Assembly: GCF_041296385.1 (NCBI RefSeq)
Contig: NC_091013.1
Location: forward strand, 69,285,563-69,349,562
Length of the DNA stretch: 64,000 nucleotides
DNA from: Aphelocoma coerulescens
Taxonomy: Eukaryota > Chordata > Aves > Passeriformes > Corvidae
Direction of reading: 5' to 3'
A model generated the notes under the pieces. The model saw only the letters and a program-made list of their open reading frames with translations. It did no database searches and had not been told where the DNA came from. A program made the translations under genes and the position numbers. Positions 24,244-35,921 of this stretch are shown here, piece by piece; positions within the stretch are counted from its first letter, which is position 1, and each line of letters begins with the position of its first letter.

Positions 24244-27200
24244 GAAGAGGTGTTCCTCTGTAATAGGGTATGGTTTCATTTAGTCTGATGGTTCATCCTT
24301 AGGCTGTTATCCAGAAACAACCCTCCTTCAACCACCTGACTCAAGAAGGGCTTTTGTATCCCAAAGGAAAAGAGCATGATGTATCATATTGTCTTTGGAG
24401 AAGTCACATGTCTTTATTCACACTGTTACAGGTACTCAGCTGACAGATTTTGTAATAAATACGCTGAAGCAAAATTTTCCTAAAGCCAAGAGGCCAAGAG
24501 CACACACCCATGGGAGTGATGGAGTCATCCTGTGGACCCAGGGATTTCCAGATGGCTTTTGCTTTGATCTTGGCTTCTTTTTTATTTTTTATTTATGGTG
24601 TTTGTCTTTGATACTAATCACTGAAAAATTAAATTTTATAGTTCTATACCCTGTAACAAGAACAGGAGTTGGTGAGAGAATGAGATTTGGTTATACTGAG
24701 TAGTTCAACCCTCTTAAAGGATGAAGAGTTACATTTACATGCTAAATAAAGAAACATGCTCAGAAATTGTACTGTGTTCACACAGACAGATTTGAGAATC
24801 CTAGTCTTTCTAGTTAAGCAAAACAGTTCAAAAGAGAGATTTCTGTTAAATTGTACGTACATGTAGATGCTCTCTTGATTAGGTACTCATTAAATTAGCA
24901 GACAATTTCATAGATAGCAGCTGAAGTGCAGAGGGAAAAAAACCCCAAGCGGCACTTCCCTTCTGAGACTACAGGAAAAAACAAATACAAGTGGATTCCA
25001 GGGAACTGCATTTTCAAGGCAGTCTCCTTTCTTCTGAGATATAAGATATGTCTGCAATATATACGTGTCTGCAGCACTTCTCTGCTTGATAGTGCAGACA
25101 CAGGTGACTTTGGGTTGAGATGGAAGACCATGTGAAAGGGTTTACAGTCCCTGCTGAGCTCTGCACTGCTTGGGTTACGCTGTGTGGCTACCACAGGTAC
25201 TGGTGACTAACAAGGACTCGCATATTGGTGGCTGCTGGGATGGGGAATGTAAACCTGACCTGTAGGTGATCCTTTCCCCTGACATCTCTAATCTGGTGAT
25301 CAGGTGAAAGTTCTGTGTGGATCTACCAGGCCTTGTCTTCAGTGGCAGAGGGATGTTCTACTTGTATCTGCTTAACTTCTTGACATAAACTCTAGAAAAG
25401 ATTGAATATAAAAAGAACAGTTTAGCACCAGTTAAAATGAATGCAGTATTGGTATCTGGGTTTTTTTTTCTCGACCAGTTGCATGCTAAGGTAGAACTTT
25501 TAAAGCCTTGTCTTTACTGGGGAGTCATACTGAGGGTACTTGCCTAATGTGGTGCGCTGTACACACTGTCTTTTGGTGTGAAGACAAAAATTAGAAGATG
25601 TACACAAGTAGAACACAAAAGCAGAAGGAACAAAAAGGCAAGATATGGTTTATTCCATACCATTTGTAACTACATAATCTTACTGAGATAAAAATGTCGT
25701 TTTGGAAAGGATAGTGAAAAACTACAGAAGTAATTGAGACAAGGTCAAATAATGATCTCACATCAGCATTTTCTAGCTAACAGTTGCTGAATATGACCTA
25801 CACGCTGTGACTTGTGTAAAACATTTTCTAGCTTAACTTTCCTATTCATAAGTTGTGGCTGCCAAAAAACCCTTCACTATTCCTTTCCTTTAGTCTCCTC
25901 TTTCTTCTTCACACACACTCCTGAGTTTGGCAAACCACTTTTTTAAACACACCGAGTCATCTCTATGTGTTTGGTAGAGTACAATGTGCTTGCACAACAG
26001 GCAATTCTATAGGAGACTATGATTTTAATACAGTGAAGTGGTATTGGCAGCTTCTCAGACTGGCACTTGATGCTTTAATTAATTTTTTCTTGCTTTTTGT
26101 TTCTATTAATAAAAATATGCCCTATCAAAGTTTATTCATTGGAATGTCATCAAAGTACTTTTTATTTGTAGAATTTTCACTAGTTTATTATCATAGTACT
26201 ATTCATAAATATTATCATATTTATTATTCATATTATCATATGAAAACCTATTTTGCATTTATCTCAGTAGATGCTGGTATCCAGCTTTAGTGCTCTATTT
26301 TGTGGGTTTTCCCAAGTTCATGTGTGTGCCAGGTGCTGGAAAAGCCAATACAAAGACAGGTCCTTGCCCTGTTAAACATCCTCAGCAAGAGAGGACAGTA
26401 AGGAAAGGAGTTCACAGCTAAGCTGTCACATACATCTGCTCTGAGCAGCCACAATAATTTTGTTATTGTTGCAACTTTTTAATACATATTTCACCGGTGA
26501 AATTTTGAACTGATAAATCTTTTTCATAAGATGATAGGAGGGCGCTGTGTGTTAAGCTGAAGACTGTAACCCCTGCCATTTTATGAATAAAAGTGACAAG
26601 AAACCTCTTGCCTCACTCAATAAAATGATCAATCACAACGATGATTTACCAATTTCATATGTCTTTATCTACATCAAGGTTCCCTCTAGGAGCATGTGCT
26701 GTATCAGTCAGTGAGAAATGCAGTGCAGATACTGGATAGAAATGCAATTTCCAGCAAAAATGCATTCCACCTAGAAATGGATTTTAGGGCAATTTAGTGA
26801 TCAGGAATGTAGTATTATTATGAAATGTTATAGCTTTTATTCACATAATTGTTGCCATGTTTTCTGGTCATGAGCAGCTTATGCACGAATGGTGTAATGA
26901 TTGTAAATGGAGTTCAGGAAGGGGGTCAGAATCACTGCAGTCTCTTCCTGCTACACAGCACCTAATATCAACTCTATCTACAAATTCAGCATAATGACTC
27001 ACAAGCACAGGAAGCCATAAACAAAAAGGTGAAAAAGGAGGGCCCCTGGAATGTACCAGGAAAATATCAGGAATTACCATTTCTATCCTGTTGTGATGTC
27101 TGTCTTAAGGATTATATTAATAATATCAGTAGTAAGAATAATGTCATAACAGCAAGAGCAATATGTATCTCCAGGTATGTAGAGCATCCAGAAGGATTAA

Positions 27201-28737
27201 TCTTGTGTAGCTTGTTTGTCAGGTCAGGTTTAGATGGTTGCTTTGGGGTCATACAACTTGTGTCATGACAGAAACTTGGTTACAATAAAGTCTAGAAAAC
27301 TACTTCAGGTATAGAAGCAAATACAACAGGTATGTAAAGATTGGTAAAAGGAATCTCATCTCCAGAGCTAATGGCCATCTCTGGAGTTTCCTAATCAGCT
27401 CCCCATAGGAAGTCCTTGTAAGCTTTTAAAAATCCTTGTACATGTTTTATGTATTGTCACCTTTATATTTTGGATAAGGGTAAGGAGGTGAGCAAACTTA
27501 ACGTAAATCTCCTAGGGCTCTCAATTCATTAATTGTGCTCTTGTTTTCACATGTTGCTGTTGGCCAACATAAGAACAACTATCATAATTTTACTTTTTAA
27601 AAATGCAGTTGAAGAGAGCTTCAAACTTAGCTTAGACTCTCTGGATGCTCTGGTGGTGACAAGTAATTTTTAGGATTTAAAACACTTTGTTTTCTCATCC
27701 TAAATAGATACTCATCAGCATAATATACATCAATAGGGAAATACATCAATAGTTAAATACACCATGGCATCTACTTGTCTCATTCCACTTGGTAGCCTCA
27801 AGTTTTTGCCTTCAGGACAGAATAATTGCTACAGTTAATTCTAAGAAAATCTATTGTTGAAAGTTACGGGGAAGGAGTCAATCTATAAAGAACAGGTACC
27901 GGTGCCTAGTGTTACAAGGTGTATTGAAATGTAGCTGTTATCTTAAATTTGCTTGTAATAAGACCTAAGAGTATCTGCTTGGTTTGAAGAGAAGGCAGAC
28001 CACTAGTCCTGTTACTCAGCAGTCTTGAGGACTAGGTCTGTGTGAATAGTAGTAGTTTAATGTTAGTTTCTAAATTATGCCATAGATGTCTAGAAGACAC
28101 CTTTTACAACTTTACAAGTTTGAGATTCTAGAAAGCTCATTTTTAATGTCCTCATCTCGCTCTTTTCCTAAATTATTTCAGTGATATCGGTAATAAATTT
28201 GATTTTAGTCGCTGTTGGATAGATCTGTGTGGTGTTTTGCTGAATACTGTATGAACATGCATATATACATATGCATATGCATTCCCAGTACACTTAGTAC
28301 AGTATTTGAATAAGTGCTGATACGTGCAAACCATTGTCCTCTGTATAAAGATATTTTTAAGCCTAGATGAGTGGAATTATTTTCTATAAATCCAATTAGC
28401 ACATCGTGTTGTTTCTATAGTTATGCAAATATATTGCACCTTTACTCTAAACAAAGTGATGTTGAGATTGGATCACTCATAGCACCTAAGCACTATTAAG
28501 TGTTCATCCTTTATCAAGAAGTATAATGTGTTTTATTGATGTGTGTGGTGTGGTAGGTATACATGTTATTTCATTATAATGTGTGGGCCCAGTATTAGCC
28601 AGTAAGAACAACGTATTATGTAAAAAGTAAGAAGAATCTTTTAAAAATGCCTACTATATTATCCAAAGGAATTAGCATTTGCTAGATTGCCAGTCAGCAA
28701 AGGTTTTACAAGAGTTATTGTCATTTTGATTTTCAGA

Positions 28738-28744
28738 TGAGTCA
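28738..28744 (+). promoter_or_regulatory. Consensus AP-1 (TGAGTCA) site upstream of the internal promoter
   Basis: A perfect TGAGTCA heptamer lies 50 bp upstream of the TATA box. This spacing is typical of a functional proximal element. Short DCLK1 transcripts (CARP) are known as activity-induced in rodent neurons, and AP-1 control would fit. Binding is inferred, not shown. Confidence 0.5.
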
Positions 28745-28793
28745 TTTGGTACATTGCCCCCAAAGGCACCTCATTATGATTCAGTGCACAGCA

Positions 28794-28800
28794 TATAAAA
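28794..28800 (+). promoter_or_regulatory. TATA box of the internal DCLK1 promoter
   Basis: TATAAAA lies 331 bp upstream of the MLELIE start codon. It is preceded by the AP-1 site and followed by a more GC-rich stretch. A start site about 25-30 bp downstream (near 28825) would give a first exon of about 320 nt ending at the donor at 29144. The promoter role is inferred from the position and motif. Confidence 0.6.
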
Positions 28801-28822
28801 TTGCCTAGGCTTTCGGGGCTCC

Positions 28823-28882
28823 ATGGAAAGCGAGTGGGGGTTGCGGTGGCTCAGCGTTGTGAAGCAGCAGCATTATGCTTAA
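28823..28882 (+). other. Candidate uORF of 19 codons at the internal promoter
   Basis: ATG at 28823, TAA at 28880-28882. It lies at or just upstream of the predicted start site, so it counts as a uORF only if transcription begins slightly upstream. It has G at +4 but T at -3. No conserved peptide is recognised. Confidence 0.3.
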
Positions 28883-29143
28883 TTGACACCTTTGATGTAG
28901 CCCTAAGACAGCACCTGCACCTCCCACTGCTGCTCTGAAGACGTCAGCCTTACGCAGAAAAGGCTTCTGCTTATGAATTCTGCATCGCGTTCAGCTCACT
29001 CTGTGAGCAGCCCCAGCTATCCTTAACTAATCCCATTGCTTCTCAGTTTGGCTACAGCCTGGCTTAGTACAGAGCAGGAATTTTGCTGCTTGCTCCTACT
29101 AGGTTAAACAGTCAGATTCTGTCCATGTTAGAACTCATAGAAG
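28825..29143 (+). CDS. DCLK1: Alternative first exon: 5'UTR plus MLELIE start of short DCLK1/CARP isoforms
   Basis: The ATG at 29125 begins MLELIE, followed by one G and the strong donor GTAAGTC at 29144. Joined to the exon at 30059 the sequence reads [14 protein letters not shown], which matches the N-terminus known for the short DCLK1 proteins: the CARP/Ania-4 peptide and the short kinase isoform. These lack doublecortin domains. The coding part is only 29125-29143; the rest is 5'UTR with an inferred start. The ATG context is weak (T at -3, T at +4), and several upstream ATGs precede it, which suggests controlled translation. Phase 1 at the donor is the same as that of the exon at 17362, so both first-part choices fit the shared exon. 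Confidence 0.9.
28895..28900 (+). other. Minimal start-stop uORF (ATG TAG)
   Basis: An ATG followed directly by TAG lies in the predicted 5'UTR of the internal first exon. Start-stop elements can stall initiating ribosomes. Function here is inferred only. A second tiny uORF (ATG at 28875, TGA at 28884-28886) lies just before it. Confidence 0.35.
28939..28946 (+). promoter_or_regulatory. CRE-like site (GACGTCA core)
   Basis: AGACGTCA matches seven of the eight bases of the cAMP-response element TGACGTCA, about 140 bp downstream of the TATA box. It could serve CREB-family factors, but it is a single imperfect site in a transcribed region. Confidence 0.35.
28973..29026 (+). other. uORF of 17 codons in the 5'UTR of the short isoforms
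   Basis: ATG at 28973 reads through Ser-rich codons to TAA at 29024-29026. It ends 98 nt before the MLELIE ATG, a distance that would allow some reinitiation. The start context is weak (C at -3). Confidence 0.4.
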
Positions 29144-30058
29144 GTAAGTCAAATGCCTTGTTGATATCCTCAGTATGAAAATATTCTCCTAAGATTCAGA
29201 ATCTGGGAATCTGGCTGTCTATTCTTTTTATCCTAGTACTTACAAATGTGGACTGTGATAGAACAGTTGCTTGTTTTAGAATATTTACATGGATATGTGA
29301 TACATGCTTTGTAGTGTTTCTGTCTGTGCTTCAGTGTGAGTATTATTGATAGCCTCTCGTGTGATTACTTTGTAGTAGAATTCTGTCCTCTGCTGGCATT
29401 GTTTTGTTAATTTATTGGATAATGTCATATGCATGTGAAGATGCTTCTAAAGAGGTAGGTGCTGACATATGTGAAGAAGCTTGCTTATTTGAGAAAGTGA
29501 TGCTTTCCTGTAAGTCAGACTGGAGGAGCTATATCCAATTCATTTTCCTCTAGAAAGCCCTTCTGGATTAAGTCTGAGGTGATGTTTGGGTCAGATAGTA
29601 TTGCAAAAATCTCTTCAAATGATTGAGTAAGGAAAAGCAAGTAGCTGATTTGTTCTTGCAAGCAATACTGTGTTTTATTTTTACAGGGTAGCACTTCAAG
29701 CACTAGCTAAATGGAATGAAAAGGTTTATATATTGTGTCTTTTGAGGTTAACAAAGCATCTTGTTCCCCATTACTTTCAAGTAGAGGAACAATATAGTTC
29801 AGGAAAACATGATCATGTTCTCTGCCATTGACTAGAGTCTATTCAGGTTTTTTCATTATTTGCTTCCACTCTGTATAAAAATTTTCTTCATGAGCCAAAA
29901 CTCTAAGGAAATAATTCTTTTTTGAATTACCTTATTTAATGTTTAAAACATTAAGCAAAAGCAAATGAATCTGTTTAATAAATTAAAAAATGGATTTAAC
30001 TATTTTGTTCCTTTAATAATGTCTTGTATTTATTTTTTTCAATTTCTTGTCCTTTTAG

Positions 30059-30153
30059 TGAATGGAACCCCTGGTAGCCAGCTTTCTACTCCCCGTTCTG
30101 GGAAGTCTCCAAGCCCATCTCCCACCAGCCCAGGAAGCCTACGGAAACAGAGG
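30059..30153 (+). CDS. DCLK1: DCLK1 Ser/Pro-rich exon shared by all isoforms
   Basis: The acceptor is 'tgtccttttag' ending at 30058 and the donor GTAAGG starts at 30154. The first two bases complete Val (G|TG), and the exon ends in phase 0 after ...SLRKQR. The peptide [17 protein letters not shown] then [15 protein letters not shown] holds about six S/T-P sites. This is the Ser/Pro-rich linker also found at the C-terminus of DCX and the target of proline-directed kinases in that family. It receives either the exon at 17245 or the MLELIE exon. It splices to the terminal exon at 35865 (no kinase) or to the exon at 47440 (kinase). Confidence 0.97.
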
Positions 30154-33100
30154 GTAAGGAAATAAGGAAACTGGTTTCTGAGCATGGCTGGGAAGAATCC
30201 AGCACAGCCATTATCCAATAGCCTTCTCCCTTCTGATCCCTTGAGTGCATTTAGAGCCATAGGGTGGAAGAGCCTGGCTACATTCCTTGTGTTTGTAAAA
30301 CACCCTGAAGTGGAGTACAACTGTTCTGTGTCTGTCAAAATGCTAAGTATACTGGGAACTGGTTTATCCTTGAGTGAAAGAAGCAGGGGTTATCTCTCTC
30401 CTTTTTTACAAGACTTTTTGTTTGTTTGTTTTACTTTCTTTTTACGAATGTTTCACAACTGAAAGAAAATGCTCATGTTTTCAAAGGAATCTCTTTTGTT
30501 CCTAACTTGCTGTGGGCATATGTCACTTGCACAACCTACAGACTGCTTTGATTTTGAAGCAAGGTGAAAGAATGCACTGTGGAATTTAGCTGTGATATCA
30601 CAGTCTTGTGCAGTGAAGATACTATCAGCACCAAGGCAATGTGAGACTTGTCAGTCACTTTCCTGGACAAGAGTTGATAGTAGCTGCAGGTTCTCCCTAG
30701 TTATCCTGTATGGAATCCACTTTCCTTCCTATGGAGGAATCTACGATATTCCTAAGCATCCAGAACTAAGCTAGTGCCTATGTTACTGCTGTAACCCTCT
30801 GATAAAATATTACTTATTAAACCCAAAAGCTCCACATACTGATTTAGTTAATTGTATCTGTTTAAAAGCAATAGGACAGATGTCTTTGTATTGTCTGCTA
30901 TTTTCTAAACTGTGGTCAGTTCTCAATGAAAGCATCCCTAAGGCAGTACTCTGTATCTCAGACTTGTTTATAAACAGAGTTTGAATGCAATGTTTTTTCT
31001 GCCTTTTGAGTTTTTAAATAAAGACATAATTTGTGTCTCTCAAAATAAGGGGGTTATGTACAAAATTGGCAGTGTTTGAATTTGGTGCAGACCTGATTCC
31101 CCAGATACCCAGATCAGGAATAGCTGTAGCACGACACAACTCCCTTCTAGCCTGTGGGCCCTTCTTTATGTCTGGTGTATGCCAGGGAGCTGAGGAGTTG
31201 TGCATGCCCAAGTCTTACCTCCGTCTGGGATACAGCTATGGGTTTCTGCCATGACTTGTTCACAGACACGGGAGCCGACTGGGATCTTGCAGTGTAGGGA
31301 CAGCCAGAGAGCAGCAGCCTGGAGCCTCAGGGTAGTGTCATGGTTTTCATCATCAGATACACAGAGAGTAAAGATGCAAGTTCCAGTGGGTAAGCTGGTG
31401 CTAAAATCTTCTTGAATGCAATGTCTTCCCCACCTGTTTGTTCTCTCTCTCAAGGCTTATTAATGAATCATTAATAAGTCACTGAAGAGGGAACAAAGAG
31501 TCTTCCAAATGAATTATACATTGGAGATGTGAGGGCGTCTGTTTAGATGGATGATACCAGTTTACATTGGCTTTGCATTTGCTGTAAGGCTGTCTCTTTT
31601 CATTGGTAACTTTCCTAAACTTTCTTTCTCACCACTGATGCTTCGCTCTCCACAGTGAAGAAATGTTTTTCTGCTAACGTTTGTGGATGGGTGAGTGGGA
31701 ACCATGTGATCAGCACCATTAGACACAAGGGTTTTCTAGGCACAAGATTTCTGACTTTCAAATGTGAAGAGGAGAGCAGATGGGCTTCTTTTGATGTGTA
31801 AGTGTGATAGGATCACCGAGTGGCAGTGTTATGGATGCAAAGTGCTATGTAGTGATAACAAAATCAGACTGCTAACTGTAGAGAAAATAAATATTGAAGT
31901 AAACTACAGGAGAGATAAGACATTGTTAAGGAGTTGAATTCTCTTCTCCAATATTCATATTCAGTCCCTGTGACCTCGGTAGGGGAACTTTCATGCTTGT
32001 CTGGCTTTATTTTAGACAGATTTATTTTTTTTACCTGATGAAACATGGAATATATTCATGTTAAAATAGATTGCAATCATGTAAAATGCATTGCAATAAT
32101 ACTATTTAGTTTACAAAATCAACTTCTCAAGAAGTTCAGGGATGGAAGCTTTACACTCAGTCTGAGAATTTATTTCATCTGCTTTCATGTTAAAGTTGTG
32201 AAGTGAGTGAGTTAGAAGTTCAGTGTAAAAACATATGATTGTGTCATTAAAGGTTCTAATGTGCATTCCAATGAGTAAATTAGGCATTAAGCAGTGCTTG
32301 CAAATCATAATTTCATTGTTAGCACTATAAATGGTGTTCTGTTTAGTTTTAGTACCGTCTTCCGGGTGTTGTTTAAAAATCTAAATTCTACTTAGGCGAG
32401 AGGTTATTTTATGTACCATATTGTCATAAACCAAATTGGAACACAAAGCATTTTGTTTTGTCTTCAGTGGCTTCAGCTACAGGGCTGCCAAGCCAGCTGC
32501 AGGATGAGGTTTATTCCCTAGAAGGTTGTTGAAGTGCTAGTATCATGTGATAGACTTACAAGGGAGAAGAGATGGATTTAAGTTCCCATCTTGTCCCCAG
32601 TGTTGAGAGGTGAGGTGTTCCTAGTGCTGGCTGCTGTAGCCATGGTCTGGGGTTGACTGTGATGGCTGGCTTTCTGAGTGGTCTGTCTTTCTCTCTTTAC
32701 CTGCAGTTTGAGGGAGCTGCTGCTTTAGAACTGAAATAAGATGCTGGGTCTGGGGAACACCAGCTCAGATGTGTAATTTGGGGGTTTTGTGCCTCTCTCT
32801 GTGCAGTTAGAGTTAGAGGAGTTCCTGTTCTCTCATGCCATCAGGTACATGGGATGCCAGTGGTACATACTGGGTCTGGAAGGCGATAGGAGTATTTCCT
32901 CTAGCCTAGCCTGGTTCTCCTTGACTTAACCAATCAATCAGCTCTTCAGCATTCCCATCCAGTGCTATGAGGGAGTTGTAGGCTTGGGACATCAAAATGC
33001 TGAGTGGTCTAGGCAGGCTGCCAGTGTTTTTCCTGGGAAGTACAGGTGAGACGAAGTCATGCTTTTGAATCCAGAGGCGCCAAAGCAAGGTACTTCTGCA

Positions 33101-35864
33101 AAAGGAGGGATCTATTCCTGGGAAGAGTAAAGACCTGTGGAGTGCATTAGGCAGCTTAAAATAGGGATTGATCATCTTACTTACTGATATTTCATCACTC
33201 CTCTTTTTAAAAAATAAGTTCTGGTCTTTGAACGAAGGCTTTCCATTGATGTATACAAAGCCAAAAACGCTGCTGTGGTACGCACTCAAGAAAACAGTAC
33301 TCTTGTAACCCTATAGATAAAATTTTATACCCTCAAAAGCCAGAATATAGAAAGATAAAGTTTATTCTTTCTCATCTGCATATGTATGTGGCTGAGTTGT
33401 CTCCAGAAATTCAGAAATCAGTGAAAGTTATATTTTTATAATCTTGTGCGAAATGCAGGCTATATTTGAAGAAAGTAAGATTTGAAAGATTAATTTCATG
33501 GGTGTAATTCACAGAGTTGAAAGTGAACTAGGAACAATTTATCAGCTATCTTAGCTAACTGTCAACCAATTTTCAGCCTCTGAATATTTTAACTAGCAGG
33601 CTGTGTGCTCTAGTTATGCTTTCTTGCAGTTTAATTATTTCTTTAGTCTTAAATAGGAAATTAAGATTCTAGTTTTTAAATTGTTATGAATGTCATTTTC
33701 TTTTCCCCAGAGGATTAATACATCTGAAATTCATGTTTATAGCATTTTGAAGGAGAGTTAAGCACACAAATGTAATTCCTTCTGCAACAGAGTGCAGTTA
33801 ACCAAAAAGGAGACATGGCATTGAAAGAAAAAAACCTAAGTATTTTTTCTATGTCCCTAGAGATTGAAACCTATAGAATAAAAAAAGATTAGATTTAAGG
33901 TACCTCTTGACCCGATTAGGTGGGTTGAATTCTATCTATATAAGATTTTTTTGAGTTGTATGTAGCCAAGAAGTCTGATTCATTCAGCAATTTTTGTCTT
34001 CTTATAAATCTATGTAAGATAATAAATAGCTTCTCCTCATAATTTCAAGAAACACAGCTCTCTGGCTAATTATAGGCAGGGAAAATTCTTTCAGAAAGAA
34101 AAACTTTTTAAGACTCTCAAGTATTTAAAAGCAGGTGAAAAAGCAGAGAAAATGACACTGAAATCTTGTTAATGATTTTGCCTTAAAGCAATAATTGAGT
34201 TATTAAAATAAACACAAAAATATTCTCTAAATATTAAAAGTCAGAAACATCTTCTTGGTCAGTTCCAAATGCATATTTTTTTACATTCAGAAGCAAGAGC
34301 AGTCACCTGGGAGATACTGTTCACAGATTTGGGGTGCTACCCTCTCTAGCAAATCAAAAGATTTTTTTTTCAGTGCTATGTATTAGAAATTCCCAAACTG
34401 TATATTCTCAAAAGAAATTTCAATAATTAACTAACTAGTTAGTATTCAGAATAAGATGGTCTTATCTGTTTAAAATTCTTCTCTTGTCTAGATTGTACTT
34501 AGATTGTAAATAGAAATGTATTTAAGATCTGATTTTCACTCTGCCAGTCTAATGCTTTCTACTGTGTGTATACATGCCCGTTGGCAGAATACATGCAGAA
34601 TAAGCATTCTAGGGAATCAAACCCCCCTTTAAGGTACTTCATTCCTGCAAATAAGATATAAACCTCTATAACTTATTGAGATCCTTATAAATTTGAAATA
34701 TGTGAAACACTCATTTTAGCTGGTCCTTTTTTGTAGTATAGCTTTCAGACTTGTTCATTTCTTGTCTCAGTTATCTTACTGTGATTAAAAAAAGCAAAAC
34801 AATCCATCCAAGGTCAACACTAAAGCAGGCTCCATCAGCTTTCCCATTCTCATGTTTTCTTGTATTTTGTCTCACAGGTTTTTTTGTTGTAATTTGTTCA
34901 TATGTTTTATATAGAAAGGACCCCCCAAAACACCTTAAAGATATCAGAGAATGGCTATGAGATATGCTGGGCACCTGCTCAATCAGAACCCCTCTGAACC
35001 ATCACTTATTCTTAATTCACCTTAAAAAGACAGTGCCCTGTGCTCTACCAATTCTCTTTTTTGAACTTTCATTCCGTGCTGCTGTTTGTCTTGATGAGGA
35101 TTGTAGTGCTGTGTAGGTGGGATAGGGCAATGTGTCATCTCATAACACCTCTGGCACTTGAGGATTATCTGATCTGTCAGAGGACCAGTGTGTTGAAAGA
35201 GTGAAGTGGGTCTGTACACTCAGACTCTCCCTCTGCTGTCATGAGCTGGTTGCTTGGCTACCGACAGAAAGAGAGTGATGGGGGACAAGTGTAAAACACG
35301 CTGTCTTTTTATACATGCACACGGACACAGAGGAGCTGTGGAAAAAGGGATACCATCATCAGTACAACACAGGCAACGGCAATATTCAGTGTCAGCAGTC
35401 CAGGGCACAAATGTTGCTGGATCCATGCTATATCACCAGTGGGTGGCAAGTTTTTATTACCTTATGTAAGGTAAGCACTTACTCTGCCACTCTGCCGCTG
35501 CAAAACAGAAGGGAAATATATTCCCTTAGAGATTAAATTAACGTTTCCAAGTTTCCACACCATTAGGAGACTCTCTGGAAGAGACAAATATTGTTTGAAT
35601 AGTGTTTAATAGCAAAGGACTCAAGGAAAAAAATAATTGCCTCTGAGAATATGTTGTACATTGAAACTTCAGCTTTATTTACTAGCCATCTATGTTTTTA
35701 TTAAAAATAATAATATGACATTAAGACAACAATATGAGTATAAAGAATGTATATTTTGTGTTAAACAATGTCTTCTGGTCCACAGTAACAGAAAGAATAT
35801 AAGACGGTTGCAGTGCAACAAATCAAACACAATAAACAAATCTATACTGCACTTCATCTTACAG
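30154..35864 (+). other. DCLK1: DCLK1 intron before the alternative terminal exon
   Basis: This intron is unique AT-rich sequence. A moderately GC-richer patch at about 31080-31440 and a 23-bp near-perfect palindrome at 31456-31478 are the only structured parts I noticed. The - strand open frame at 32906-33289 has no recognisable product. No mobile element was identified. Confidence 0.8.
31456..31478. repeat. 23-bp near-perfect palindrome
   Basis: CTTATTAATGA and its exact reverse complement TCATTAATAAG flank one central base. The arms are AT-rich and include TAAT homeodomain-type cores in both orientations. It could be a hairpin or a paired homeodomain site, or chance in AT-rich DNA. Confidence 0.85.
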
Positions 35865-35921
35865 GACCTGTACCGCCCACTCTCTTCGGATGATATGGAT
35901 TCAGTAGGAGACTCAGTGTAA
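35865..35921 (+). CDS. DCLK1: Alternative terminal coding exon of kinase-less DCLK1 (DCL/CARP C-terminus)
   Basis: The acceptor is 'cttcatcttacag' ending at 35864. The exon is read in phase 0 from the exon at 30059. It encodes DLYRPLSSDDMDSVGDSV followed by TAA at 35919-35921. This tail ends the doublecortin-like protein without kinase (DCL). With the MLELIE start it gives a 56-residue CARP-type peptide. The ending resembles the C-terminus of the paralogue DCX, which shows that this short form keeps the ancestral DCX-type architecture. It differs from mammals, as I remember them, only by Met for Leu in the DDxDS stretch. Skipping the exon allows the kinase form. Confidence 0.95.
   Translation, partial: DLYRPLSSDDMDSVGDSV

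Larger units (their letters stand above)
17363..28737 (+). other. DCLK1: DCLK1 intron between linker exons, 5' part
   Basis: This intron sequence contains the CR1 at 19219-20195 and the retroelement tail with pentamer repeat at about 20225-20425. Apart from those it holds unique AT-rich DNA, a poly-A run at 24218-24243 and a 16-bp palindrome at 26488-26503. No exon-like frame with splice sites was recognised. The intron continues to 30058 for upstream-promoter transcripts. Confidence 0.85.

Noticed and set aside
29965..30058. ATG and open frame leading into the exon at 30059
   Set aside because: This is intronic sequence ending in 'ccttttag'. The real start for the short isoforms is the MLELIE ATG at 29125, joined by splicing.
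32906..33289. 127-codon - strand open frame
   Set aside because: The product is unrecognisable, codon use looks random, and there is no supporting context.
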